Shown: positions 44,280-52,185 of the stretch, piece by piece
Layout of the letters: each line of letters opens with the position of its first letter
Position numbering within the stretch: position 1 is the first letter of the stretch
Assembly (NCBI RefSeq): GCF_009861505.1
Contig: NZ_WTFT01000049.1
Location: 42,497 to 106,496 of the forward strand
Source: Pseudomonas izuensis
GTDB taxonomy: Bacteria; Pseudomonadota; Gammaproteobacteria; Pseudomonadales; Pseudomonadaceae
Reading direction: 5' to 3'
DNA: 64,000 nt
The notes under the pieces: generated by a model
The model's database searches: none
Seen by the model: the letters and a program-made list of their open reading frames with translations, nothing else
Told to the model about the DNA's origin: nothing
Made by a program: the position numbers and the translations under genes

Positions 44280-44381
44280 TGTAGGAGCAAAGCTTGCTCG
44301 CGATGGTGGTGAAGGCGCCGTTTGCATCCAGGCAGCCCTGGCCATCGTTAACGACCATCGCGAGCAAGCTTTGCTCCTACA
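44280..44381. repeat. REP pair (BIME)
   Basis: TAGGAGCAAAGCTTGCTCGCGATGG facing CCATCGCGAGCAAGCTTTGCTCCTA; the second adjacent pair, of a slightly different subtype. It ends directly against the AC-rich leader of the TRAP gene. Confidence 0.9.
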
Positions 44382-44403
44382 AGAACAACAACAAAAACAA
44401 AAA
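44381..44403 (+). promoter_or_regulatory. AC-rich leader, Crc/Hfq-like site
   Basis: AAGAACAACAACAAAAAC and the following A-rich bases lead straight into the ribosome site AAAGGTGA. This matches the A-rich AAnAAnAA CA-motif through which Hfq and Crc block translation of catabolic genes in Pseudomonas. Confidence 0.6.
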
Positions 44404-44413
44404 GGTGAACAAC

Positions 44414-45460
44414 ATGAGCCGTATCTTGACCGAAGCCGTCAGCCGCCGATCTTTCCTGGTCGGTGCCGGCGTCACCGTTGGCGGTGCATTCGCCGCCAGC
44501 CTGCTGCCCACCAGCGGCGTGTTTGCCGCCACCAAACCCATCGTGTTGCGCTACAGCAGCAGCCTGCCCGACACCCACCCGCTGAACAAACAGATGAAGG
44601 CCGCGTCCGAGGCGATCAAGGCCGAATCCAACGGTGCTGTGGACTTGCAGGTGTATGCCAACGCCTCCATGGGTGGCGACACCGACATGCTGTCCCAGGT
44701 CCGCGCCGGCGCGGTGGACTTCATTCCCCTGCCCGGTGCGATCCTCTCAACCCTGGTCCCGGCGATGTCCATCGAAAGCATGCCGTTCGCCTTCAAGGAC
44801 TACGAGAGTGTCTGGGCCGCACTGGACGGCAAACTGGGCGAGTATGTCCGGGCGCAGACCACCAAGGTCGGCCTGATCCCGATGGAGAAAGTCTGGAACA
44901 ACGGCTTCCGCCAGATCACCAGTTCGACCCGCCCGATCAACACCCCCGAAGACCTCGCCGGCTTCAAGTTACGCGTACTGGTCAGCCCGTTGTGGACCTC
45001 GATGTTCAGCGCACTGGGCGCCGCCCCCACCGGCATCAGCATCAACGAAACCTACTCGGCGTTGCAGACCAAGGTCGTCGACGGCCAGGAAAACCCGCTG
45101 GTGGTGGTCGAGTCGGCGCGTTTCTATGAAGTGCAGAAATACTGCTCCCTGACCGACCACATCTGGGGTGGTTTCTGGATCCTCGGCTCCGGCAAGACCT
45201 TCCCGAAACTGCCCCAGGATGTGCAGGAAATCGTCTCCCGGCAGATCAACGCCGCCGCCCTGGTCCAGCGCCAGCAAGTGATCGACCTCAATGCCAGCCT
45301 GGAACCGTCGCTGACCGCCCACGGCATTACCTTCAACAAGGTTGACCGTTCGCTGTTCCGCGCCGACCTGCAGAAAAAAGGTTTCTACACCCAATGGAAA
45401 CAGAAGTACGGCGACGAAGCCTGGAACCTGCTTGAGCAGTACGCAGGTCAATTGTCCTGA
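44414..45460 (+). CDS. dctP: TRAP transporter substrate-binding protein (DctP family)
   Basis: A 348-residue periplasmic binding protein with a Tat-type signal (SRRSFLVGAGVTVGGAFAASLLP). The DctP fold is shown by LRYSSSLPDTHPLNKQMKAASEAIKAESNG and the substrate-helix region FRQITSSTRPINTPEDLAGFKLRVL; the Arg there normally grips a carboxylate. It captures an organic acid and hands it to the fused membrane protein encoded 15 bp downstream. RBS AAAGGTGA lies at 44401. Confidence 0.92.
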   Translation: MSRILTEAVSRRSFLVGAGVTVGGAFAASLLPTSGVFAATKPIVLRYSSSLPDTHPLNKQMKAASEAIKAESNGAVDLQVYANASMGGDTDMLSQVRAGAVDFIPLPGAILSTLVPAMSIESMPFAFKDYESVWAALDGKLGEYVRAQTTKVGLIPMEKVWNNGFRQITSSTRPINTPEDLAGFKLRVLVSPLWTSMFSALGAAPTGISINETYSALQTKVVDGQENPLVVVESARFYEVQKYCSLTDHIWGGFWILGSGKTFPKLPQDVQEIVSRQINAAALVQRQQVIDLNASLEPSLTAHGITFNKVDRSLFRADLQKKGFYTQWKQKYGDEAWNLLEQYAGQLS

Positions 45461-45475
45461 GCCGGAGACACAGTC

Positions 45476-47371
45476 ATGAAAAACCCGATACCGATGACGG
45501 ACGTTTCTGCTGCTGAACGACTCAGCCCACGCCACACCGCACTGCGCCTTGGTCGCGTGCTCGATACCGCCCTGCGTTGGGCGACCGAAGGCAGCGCCGC
45601 GTTGCTGGTGACCCTGGAAGTCACCTTGCTGTTCTGCAACGTGTTCTCCCGTTACGTGCTCAACCAGCCGATTGTCTGGGGTGACGAAATGGCGTCGCTG
45701 CTGTTCCTGTGGCTGGCGATGCTCGGCTCGGTGGTGGCGATGCGACGCGGCGAGCACATGCGCCTGACCTCGTTCATCGCCCGCCTGCCGGCGGAAAAAC
45801 GCGCCTTCGTCGACACCTTCGGCGCGGTGATCGTCATCACCTTCATCGTGATGCTGTTCTCGCCGGCCTGGGAGTTCGTCAGCGATGAATGGATCATCAC
45901 CACCGCCGCCCTGGAAATCCCCAACGCGTTTCGCGTGTCGGCCATTGCCGTCGGCCTGAGCCTGATGTTGCTGACCTGCGTGGCGCGGCTGTTGACCAGC
46001 GCACGGCTGATCGACTTCACCGTGTCGGTGGCGATGCTCGGTTCGCTGGCGGCGTTGCTGTGGGCCGGTGAAGGCACCCTGCTGCTGATGGGCAACTGGA
46101 ACCTGATCGTGTTCTTCATGATCGGCGTGATGGGCATGATCGTCATCGGCGTGCCGATCATGGTCGCGTTCGGCCTGGCCACCGTGGCGTACCTGTCGAC
46201 CATGACCAGCACACCGCTGACCCTGGTGGTGGGCCGCATGGACGAGGGCATGGCCAGCCTGATCCTGCTGGCGATTCCGTTGTTCGTGTTCCTCGGCGCG
46301 CTGATTGAAGCCATGGGCATGGCGCGGGCGATGATCCGCTTCCTGTGCTCGTTGATCGGCCATGTCCGTGGCGGTCTGTCGTATGTGTTGATCGGTGCGA
46401 TCTACCTGATCTCCGGGATTTCCGGCTCGAAAGCGGCCGACATGGCGGCCATTGCACCGGCGCTGTTTCCGGAAATGAAGAAACGCGGCGAGGATGAAAA
46501 CGAACTGGTGGCGATGCTCAATGCCTCCGGAGCAATGTCGGAAACCATCCCGCCGAGCCTGGTGTTGATTACCATCGGTTCGGTCACCGGCGTGTCGATT
46601 TCCGCGCTGTTCACCGGCGGTTTCATGCCGGCGGTGGTGGGGGCGATTGCCATGGCCGTGGTGATCTGGTGGAAAAACCGCAAAGGCGAGGCCTCTACCG
46701 GCAAACGCGCTTCGAGCAAGGAAATCGGCCATTCGCTGCTGGTCGCCCTGCCGGCACTGGCCCTGCCCTTCGTGATCCGCACCGCGGTGGTCGAAGGCGT
46801 CGCCACCGCCACCGAAGTGGCCGCCATAGGCGTGGCCTACACCTTTATCGTCGGCTTGCTGTGCTACCGCTGCTTCGACTGGAAACGCCTGTACCCGATC
46901 CTGGTCAGCACCGCGTCGCTGTCCGGCGCGATCCTGATCATCATCGGCAGCGCCACGGCCATGGCCTGGGCCTTGACCCAATCGGGGTTCTCCCATCAGT
47001 TGGCGCAGGTGATGTCCACCGTACCCGGTGGCGCACTGGGCTTCCTGATCATCTCCGCCGTGGCGTTCATTCTGCTCGGCAGTTTCCTGGAAGGCATCCC
47101 GGCCATTGTGCTGTTCGGGCCGCTGCTGTTCCCGATTGCCAGGGCCATGGGCATCAATGATGTGCACTACGCCATGGTCGCGATCTTCGCCATGGGCCTG
47201 GGCCTGTTCGCGCCACCGTTCGGCGTGGGGTTCTATGCCGCCTGCGCCATCGCCAAGGTTGACCCGAGCGGTGCCATGCGCCGGGTCTGGCCGTACCTCG
47301 GTGCGCTGGTGGTAGCGCTGGGGGTGCTGATCGCCGTGCCCTGGATCTCCATCGGTTTCCTGCCGTCCTGA
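45476..47371 (+). CDS. dctQM: TRAP transporter permease, fused DctQ-DctM
   Basis: A 631-residue inner-membrane protein. Residues ~30-185 are the four-helix small subunit (VTLLFCNVFSRYVLNQPIVWGDEMASLLFLWLAMLGSV). Residues ~200-630 are the large subunit, with FGLATVAYLSTMTSTPLTLVVGRMDEGMASLILLAIPLFVFLGALIEAMGMA and LGLFAPPFGVGFYAACAIAKV. The two are usually separate genes; fused forms such as SiaQM are known. It works with DctP for sodium-driven uptake. Confidence 0.93.
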   Translation: MKNPIPMTDVSAAERLSPRHTALRLGRVLDTALRWATEGSAALLVTLEVTLLFCNVFSRYVLNQPIVWGDEMASLLFLWLAMLGSVVAMRRGEHMRLTSFIARLPAEKRAFVDTFGAVIVITFIVMLFSPAWEFVSDEWIITTAALEIPNAFRVSAIAVGLSLMLLTCVARLLTSARLIDFTVSVAMLGSLAALLWAGEGTLLLMGNWNLIVFFMIGVMGMIVIGVPIMVAFGLATVAYLSTMTSTPLTLVVGRMDEGMASLILLAIPLFVFLGALIEAMGMARAMIRFLCSLIGHVRGGLSYVLIGAIYLISGISGSKAADMAAIAPALFPEMKKRGEDENELVAMLNASGAMSETIPPSLVLITIGSVTGVSISALFTGGFMPAVVGAIAMAVVIWWKNRKGEASTGKRASSKEIGHSLLVALPALALPFVIRTAVVEGVATATEVAAIGVAYTFIVGLLCYRCFDWKRLYPILVSTASLSGAILIIIGSATAMAWALTQSGFSHQLAQVMSTVPGGALGFLIISAVAFILLGSFLEGIPAIVLFGPLLFPIARAMGINDVHYAMVAIFAMGLGLFAPPFGVGFYAACAIAKVDPSGAMRRVWPYLGALVVALGVLIAVPWISIGFLPS

Positions 47372-47438
47372 ATCACCTTTTGACACTCCTGCCGGTGGTC
47401 GCGATCTCGACTGCCGGCACTCAAACACGAGGTTGCTT

Positions 47439-47897
47439 ATGAATTTCTCCACGCTGGAAACCGGCGCCACCACTGAACGCCGGCTGATCGTCGACTCGCC
47501 GCGCACCATCTCGTTTCTCGGCGAGGACTTGCGCATCTACGCCACCCCGCGCCTGGTGGATGACATCGAACAGGCCTGCCTGGACTACCTGCTGACCTTC
47601 CTCGACGACGGCGAAAACACCGTGGGCGCGGCAGTGGATATCCGCCACGTCGGCGCGACCTTGCTGGGCATGTCGGTGAGCATCGTCGCCACCGTCACCC
47701 GCATTGAAGGCCGCAGCGTCACCTTCAATGTCGAAGTGCGCGATGACATGGAACTGGTGGCGACGGCGGCGCACACGCGGGTGGTGGTCAATGTCGCCAA
47801 GCTGCGCAGCCGCGTCCAGGCCAAGGCCGCGGCTGCCGAGGCTGGCGAAGTCGATGACGACGCGCTCAGCCCTGCACGCCTCACTGCGTCACGCTGA
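47439..47897 (+). CDS. FlK-like (fluoroacetyl-CoA thioesterase family) hotdog protein
   Basis: A 152-residue hotdog protein. Catalytic residues of FlK seem conserved: Thr in YATPRLVDDIEQA, Glu in GENTVGAAVDIRHVGATLLGM and the His of DIRH in the same stretch. GAGG lies upstream of ATG 47439. It should hydrolyse an acyl-CoA, perhaps protecting the cell from a dead-end thioester in this pathway. The real substrate need not be fluorinated. It lies 67 bp after the TRAP gene. Confidence 0.85.
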   Translation: MNFSTLETGATTERRLIVDSPRTISFLGEDLRIYATPRLVDDIEQACLDYLLTFLDDGENTVGAAVDIRHVGATLLGMSVSIVATVTRIEGRSVTFNVEVRDDMELVATAAHTRVVVNVAKLRSRVQAKAAAAEAGEVDDDALSPARLTASR

Positions 47898-47907
47898 GTA
47901 CGTTGCC

Positions 47908-48867
47908 ATGATCACCCTGCACGAACGCAATGGCTTGCCCAACCTCGCGGCCGGGGATGCGCTGCCGATGGTCGACGCCCACCATCACTTGTGGGACCTC
48001 GGCAGCGGCCGCTATCCCTGGTTGCAGGACGAGTATCACGAGGATTTTTTCCTCGGCGATTACCACTCCCTGTGCCACGACTTCTTGCCCGAGCATTTTC
48101 TCGCGTTGACCCGGAACCAACGCTTGATCGGCACCGTGCATGTCGAGGCCGAGCGCGCCCGTGACGAACAGGTCGCCGAAACCCGCTGGCTGGAACAGGT
48201 GAACGCCCGCTACGGTTTTCCCAATGCCATCGTCGCCCACGCCTGGTTCGATCGCGAAGACAGCGCCGAGATTCTCGCCGCCCAGGCCGCCCGGCCACTG
48301 GTGAAAGGCATCCGCTCCAAGCCGGTGACCTCGGCCTCGCCGGACGTCTCGATAGCCGGAGCCCCCGGCACGATGCAGGACCCCAAGTGGCTGGAAGGCT
48401 TTGCCCTGCTGGAGCGTTACGACTTGTCCTGGGACCTGCGCGTGCCGCCGTGGCATCTGCTGGAAGCCGCGCAAGTGGCGGCGATGTTTCCGCGGATCCG
48501 CATTGCCCTCAACCACACCGGTTTCGCCTGGGACCGTAGCCCTGAAGGCATGGCGCGCTGGCGCAAGGGCCTGGAAGCCCTGGCCTTGCAACCCAACGTG
48601 CACATCAAGCTCTCGGAATTCGGCCTCAAGGATTCGCCATGGCGCCTTGAAGACAACCGCATCGTGGTGCTCACCGCGCTGGAGATCTTCGGCGCCGAAC
48701 GCTGCATGTTCGCCAGCAATTTCCCCGTGGCCGGCCTGCGCGCTTCCTACGACACCCTCGCCGATGGCGTGGCCGCGATGCTCGCGCCCATGGGTCGCAA
48801 GGTTCAGGAAGCGGTGTTCGCCGGCAATGCCCAACGCTTTTATCGCCTGGAGACCGCCCATGGATGA
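47908..48867 (+). CDS. amidohydrolase family protein (LigI-like), copy A
   Basis: A 319-residue TIM-barrel hydrolase of the amidohydrolase-2 group, which includes 2-pyrone-4,6-dicarboxylate and sugar/muconolactone lactonases. The first-strand motif is VDAHHHLWDLGSGRYPWL, then VHVEAERARDE, LNHTGFAWD and a last-strand motif FASNFPV in which the family's usual catalytic Asp is Asn. It overlaps the next, related gene by 8 bp. Likely a lactone or ring opener in the cytoplasm. Confidence 0.88.
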   Translation: MITLHERNGLPNLAAGDALPMVDAHHHLWDLGSGRYPWLQDEYHEDFFLGDYHSLCHDFLPEHFLALTRNQRLIGTVHVEAERARDEQVAETRWLEQVNARYGFPNAIVAHAWFDREDSAEILAAQAARPLVKGIRSKPVTSASPDVSIAGAPGTMQDPKWLEGFALLERYDLSWDLRVPPWHLLEAAQVAAMFPRIRIALNHTGFAWDRSPEGMARWRKGLEALALQPNVHIKLSEFGLKDSPWRLEDNRIVVLTALEIFGAERCMFASNFPVAGLRASYDTLADGVAAMLAPMGRKVQEAVFAGNAQRFYRLETAHG

Positions 48868-49819
48868 GCAGCGCAACATTGATTGGCGCGCACGCTTCCT
48901 GGCCAGCGGCGACGATGCCGACTTGCCCATCATCGACGCCCATCAGCACTACTTCGACATCGATGCGCATTACTACCCATGGCTGAACGATCGCCCGCTG
49001 CGCCCGTTTCGCTATGGCGACTATTCGTCGATCTGCCGCAACTTCCTGCCCCCGGACTATCGCCGTCTGACCGGCGCTCACCGGATCGTCCAGACCGTGC
49101 TGATCGAGGGCGAGTGGGACCCGGCGACACCGCTGGATGAAGTGCGCTTTGTCGAGTCGCTGGCCGAGGATGAACCGACCCTGGCCGCCATGGTGGCCCA
49201 GGCCTGGCTCGACCGCGAAGACGCACCCGACCTATTGCGCCAGTACGCCCGACATCCGCTGGTGCGCGGCATACGCCATAAACCGGTGGTCACCCACCGT
49301 GAAGCCTGGCGCGAAGATTTCGCCGCGCCCGGTTCCATGCGCGATCCGCGCTGGCGGGACGGCTACGCCCTGTTGGCGGACAACGGCCTGCACTTCGAGT
49401 TGCAGGCGCCCTGGTGGCACCTGCCGGAAGCGGCCGAGCTGGCCAGGGACTTTCCCGACGTGACCCTTGTGGTCAATCACACGGCGTTGCCGTCGGATCG
49501 TTCCGAACAAGGTCTGGCGGGTTGGCGTAGCAATCTTGAACGGCTTGCCCGGGAGCCGAACGTGGCGCTGAAAATTTCCGGCATCTGCATCCCAGGCAAG
49601 CCGTGGCCCGTCAAAGAAAACCGCGTGGTGGTCAACGACGCGATTTCGATTGTCGGCGTCGACCGCTGTGCGTTTGCCACCAATTACCCGGTCGATGGCG
49701 TGGTCAACGGCATGAGCGAGATTCTCGACGGTTTCAAGACCATCGTCCGCGACCGAACTGTCACCGATCGGCTGGCGTTGTTCCATGACAACGCCCGTCG
49801 CCTCTACCGACTCATTTGA
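48860..49819 (+). CDS. amidohydrolase family protein (LigI-like), copy B
   Basis: A 319-residue paralogue of the preceding gene with the same architecture: IDAHQHYFDIDAHYYPWL, VLIEGEWDPAT, VNHTALPSD and last-strand FATNYPVDGVV, again with Asn where Asp is usual. The two copies differ throughout, so they are not recent duplicates and may act on two isomers or two steps, or form a heteromer. The ATG at 48860 lies inside the previous gene. Confidence 0.88.
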   Translation: MDEQRNIDWRARFLASGDDADLPIIDAHQHYFDIDAHYYPWLNDRPLRPFRYGDYSSICRNFLPPDYRRLTGAHRIVQTVLIEGEWDPATPLDEVRFVESLAEDEPTLAAMVAQAWLDREDAPDLLRQYARHPLVRGIRHKPVVTHREAWREDFAAPGSMRDPRWRDGYALLADNGLHFELQAPWWHLPEAAELARDFPDVTLVVNHTALPSDRSEQGLAGWRSNLERLAREPNVALKISGICIPGKPWPVKENRVVVNDAISIVGVDRCAFATNYPVDGVVNGMSEILDGFKTIVRDRTVTDRLALFHDNARRLYRLI

Positions 49820-49839
49820 ACAGCCCTTAAGGAGTTCCC

Positions 49840-51417
49840 ATGTTTGAAGTTTCAGGCCACAACTACATCGCCGGCACCCGTTCCGCCAACGGCACCACCA
49901 CCCTGCAAAGTTTTGATGCCAGCACCGGCGAAGCACTGCCCTATCGTTTCCATGCGGCGACCGTGGAGGAAGTGAATGCCGCCGCCGAAGCGGCTGCCAG
50001 TGCCTTCCCGACCTTCCGTCATCTGTCGGCCGAACGCCGCGCCGAATTCCTCGATGCCGTCGCCGCCGAACTGGACGTGCTGGATGACGCCTTCATCGCC
50101 CTGGTCTGCCGGGAAACCGCCCTGCCCACCGGTCGCATTCAAGGCGAACGGGCGCGTACCAGCGGCCAGATGCGCTTGTTCGCCAGGACCCTGCGTCGCG
50201 GTGACTTCCACGGTGCGCGCATCGACCGTGCGCTGCCAGAACGCCAACCCCTTTCCCGCCCTGACCTGCGCCAATACCGCACCGGCCTGGGTCCGGTAGC
50301 GGTGTTTGGTGCCAGCAACTTCCCGCTGGCCTTCTCCACCGCCGGCGGCGATACCGCCGCGGCCTTCGCCGCCGGTTGCCCGGTGGTGTTCAAGGCCCAC
50401 AGCGGCCACATGGCGACCGCCGACTGCGTCGCCGGCGCGATCCTGCGCGCCGCCGAGCAGACCGGCATGCCCAAGGGCGTGTTCAACATGCTCTACGGCA
50501 GCGTCGGCGAGGCGCTGGTCAAGCATCCGGCGATTCAGGCCGTGGGCTTCACCGGCTCGTTGCGCGGTGGCCGGGCGCTGTGCGACATGGCGGCGGCCCG
50601 TCCGCAGCCGATCCCGGTGTTCGCCGAGATGAGCAGCATCAACCCGGTGCTGCTGATGCCCGCAGCCCTCAAGGCACGCGGCGACAAGATCGCTGCAGAT
50701 TTGGCCGCTTCGGTGGTGCTGGGTGCCGGGCAGTTTTGCACCAATCCGGGTTTGGTGCTGGGTATCCGCTCGCCGGAGTTCTCGGCATTCCTCGAACGCT
50801 TTACCGCCGTGATGGCCGAGCAACCGGCGCAAACCATGCTCAACAGCGGCGCGCTGAAAAGCTACTGCCACGGCCTGGAAAACCTCGGTGCTCATCCCGG
50901 CATGACCCGCCTGGCGGGCGCCGAACAACAAGGCAACCAGGCACGGCCGCAACTGTTCAAGGCCGATGTCAGCCTGCTGATCAACGGTGACGAACTGTTG
51001 CAGGAGGAAGTCTTCGGCCCGACCACCATCGTCGTCGAAGTGGCGGACCACGCCGAATTGATCCAGGCCCTGCACGGCTTGCGCGGCCAGTTGACCGCGA
51101 CCCTGATGGTGGAAGACACCGAGCTCGACACCTTGGGTGATGTCCTGGCCCTGTTGGAACAAAAAGTCGGGCGCGTGCTGTTCAACGGCTACCCCACCGG
51201 GGTTGAAGTCTGCGATGCCATGGTCCACGGCGGCCCTTACCCGGCCACGTCCGATGCGCGAGGCACGTCGGTGGGGACCCTGGCGATCGACCGTTTCCTG
51301 CGTCCGGTGTGCTTCCAGAACTGCCCCGACAGCCTGCTGCCGGATGCGCTGAAAAATGCCAACCCGCTGGGCATTGCCCGGTTGCTGGACGGTGTCATGA
51401 GTCGCGAAGCACTGTAA
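49840..51417 (+). CDS. aldehyde dehydrogenase, ketoglutarate-semialdehyde type
   Basis: A 525-residue NADP-type dehydrogenase with GPVAVFGASNFPLAFSTAGGD near residue 151, general-base E263 in FAEMSSINP and nucleophile C300 in GAGQFCTNPGL, the pattern of alpha-ketoglutaric semialdehyde dehydrogenases that end sugar-acid and hydroxyproline pathways with 2-oxoglutarate. AAGGAG precedes the ATG, 20 bp after copy B. It may oxidise the aldehyde made by the Fe-alcohol dehydrogenase. Confidence 0.9.
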   Translation: MFEVSGHNYIAGTRSANGTTTLQSFDASTGEALPYRFHAATVEEVNAAAEAAASAFPTFRHLSAERRAEFLDAVAAELDVLDDAFIALVCRETALPTGRIQGERARTSGQMRLFARTLRRGDFHGARIDRALPERQPLSRPDLRQYRTGLGPVAVFGASNFPLAFSTAGGDTAAAFAAGCPVVFKAHSGHMATADCVAGAILRAAEQTGMPKGVFNMLYGSVGEALVKHPAIQAVGFTGSLRGGRALCDMAAARPQPIPVFAEMSSINPVLLMPAALKARGDKIAADLAASVVLGAGQFCTNPGLVLGIRSPEFSAFLERFTAVMAEQPAQTMLNSGALKSYCHGLENLGAHPGMTRLAGAEQQGNQARPQLFKADVSLLINGDELLQEEVFGPTTIVVEVADHAELIQALHGLRGQLTATLMVEDTELDTLGDVLALLEQKVGRVLFNGYPTGVEVCDAMVHGGPYPATSDARGTSVGTLAIDRFLRPVCFQNCPDSLLPDALKNANPLGIARLLDGVMSREAL

Positions 51418-51514
51418 GCCTGCGACCACTCAACGCCCACTGTTAATCCCATAACAGCCGCGCCTGTTCCCACAGGCGCCGGGCAACGCTGCGCCTAAAA
51501 AACGCTTCATCCCT

Positions 51515-51530
51515 ACAAAAACAACAACAG
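51515..51530 (+). promoter_or_regulatory. AC-rich leader, Crc/Hfq-like site
   Basis: ACAAAAACAACAACAG lies directly before the ribosome site AGGAAG of the PCC-domain gene; the same AAnAAnAA character as the TRAP leader. Confidence 0.55.
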
Positions 51531-51540
51531 AGGAAGTCCC

Positions 51541-52113
51541 ATGCAAGTGCAACGTCAACCGAAACAGCGCCTGTCCAAAATGATGTTGGCCATCAGCGCC
51601 AGCGTCCTGATCAGTTCGAGTCTCTCCCAATCGGCCCTGGCCGACACCACGCCCACCGCGACGACCACGCCCATGCAATGCGCAACCGAAGCCACCCCGC
51701 GCTACACCAAAACCGCCACCGGCTATCTCATGGTCTTGCGCATGGGTGACAACGCCTTCAAGGAGCTGACCAAACTGGCCATCGCCGAAAAAATCCCCAG
51801 TGCCTCGATCAGCGGCATCGGTTTCGGCAACGTGAAGTTCGGCTTCTGGAACAAGGACAAAAAAGACTTCGACGCCAGGGTCTTCAACAGCGTCGAGATG
51901 GCCAGCATCACCGGCTCCGTGGCGTGGAAGAACGACCAGCCTTCGATTCATATGCACGGCGTAGCCGGCGACAGCACATTCCAGGCCTATGGCGGCCACA
52001 TCCTCGACTTCGAGGTCACCACCGGCTCGATGGAAATCACCGTCATCGTGCACCCCCGTCGCCTGGAACGCGGGATCGACCCGTGCATCGGCGCCAACGT
52101 GCTGGGTATTTAA
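51541..52113 (+). CDS. exported PCC/DUF296-domain protein
   Basis: A 190-residue protein with a signal peptide (MMLAISASVLISSSLSQSALA) before a PCC (DUF296) domain: GYLMVLRMGDNAFKELTKLA, IPSASISGIGFGNVKFGFWN, IHMHGVAGD and GGHILDFEVTTGSMEITVI. The His residues of HMHG and GGHI are those that bind metal in bacterial PCC proteins. Relatives are cytoplasmic or nuclear (plant AHL proteins), so periplasmic location is unusual. It sits between the ALDH and porin genes. Function unknown. Confidence 0.82.
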   Translation: MQVQRQPKQRLSKMMLAISASVLISSSLSQSALADTTPTATTTPMQCATEATPRYTKTATGYLMVLRMGDNAFKELTKLAIAEKIPSASISGIGFGNVKFGFWNKDKKDFDARVFNSVEMASITGSVAWKNDQPSIHMHGVAGDSTFQAYGGHILDFEVTTGSMEITVIVHPRRLERGIDPCIGANVLGI

Positions 52114-52185
52114 CGGATACAGCTGCCTCTCCCACCATCACGGTGGGAGCTCCCCACTTCCAACGATAAAAAACGGGCGATCTAC

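Noticed and set aside
44969..47536. 855-codon open frame antisense to the TRAP genes
   Set aside because: Low-complexity His/Gln/Arg/Gly-rich product, a shadow of the GC-rich coding strand; the sense strand has clear TRAP families.
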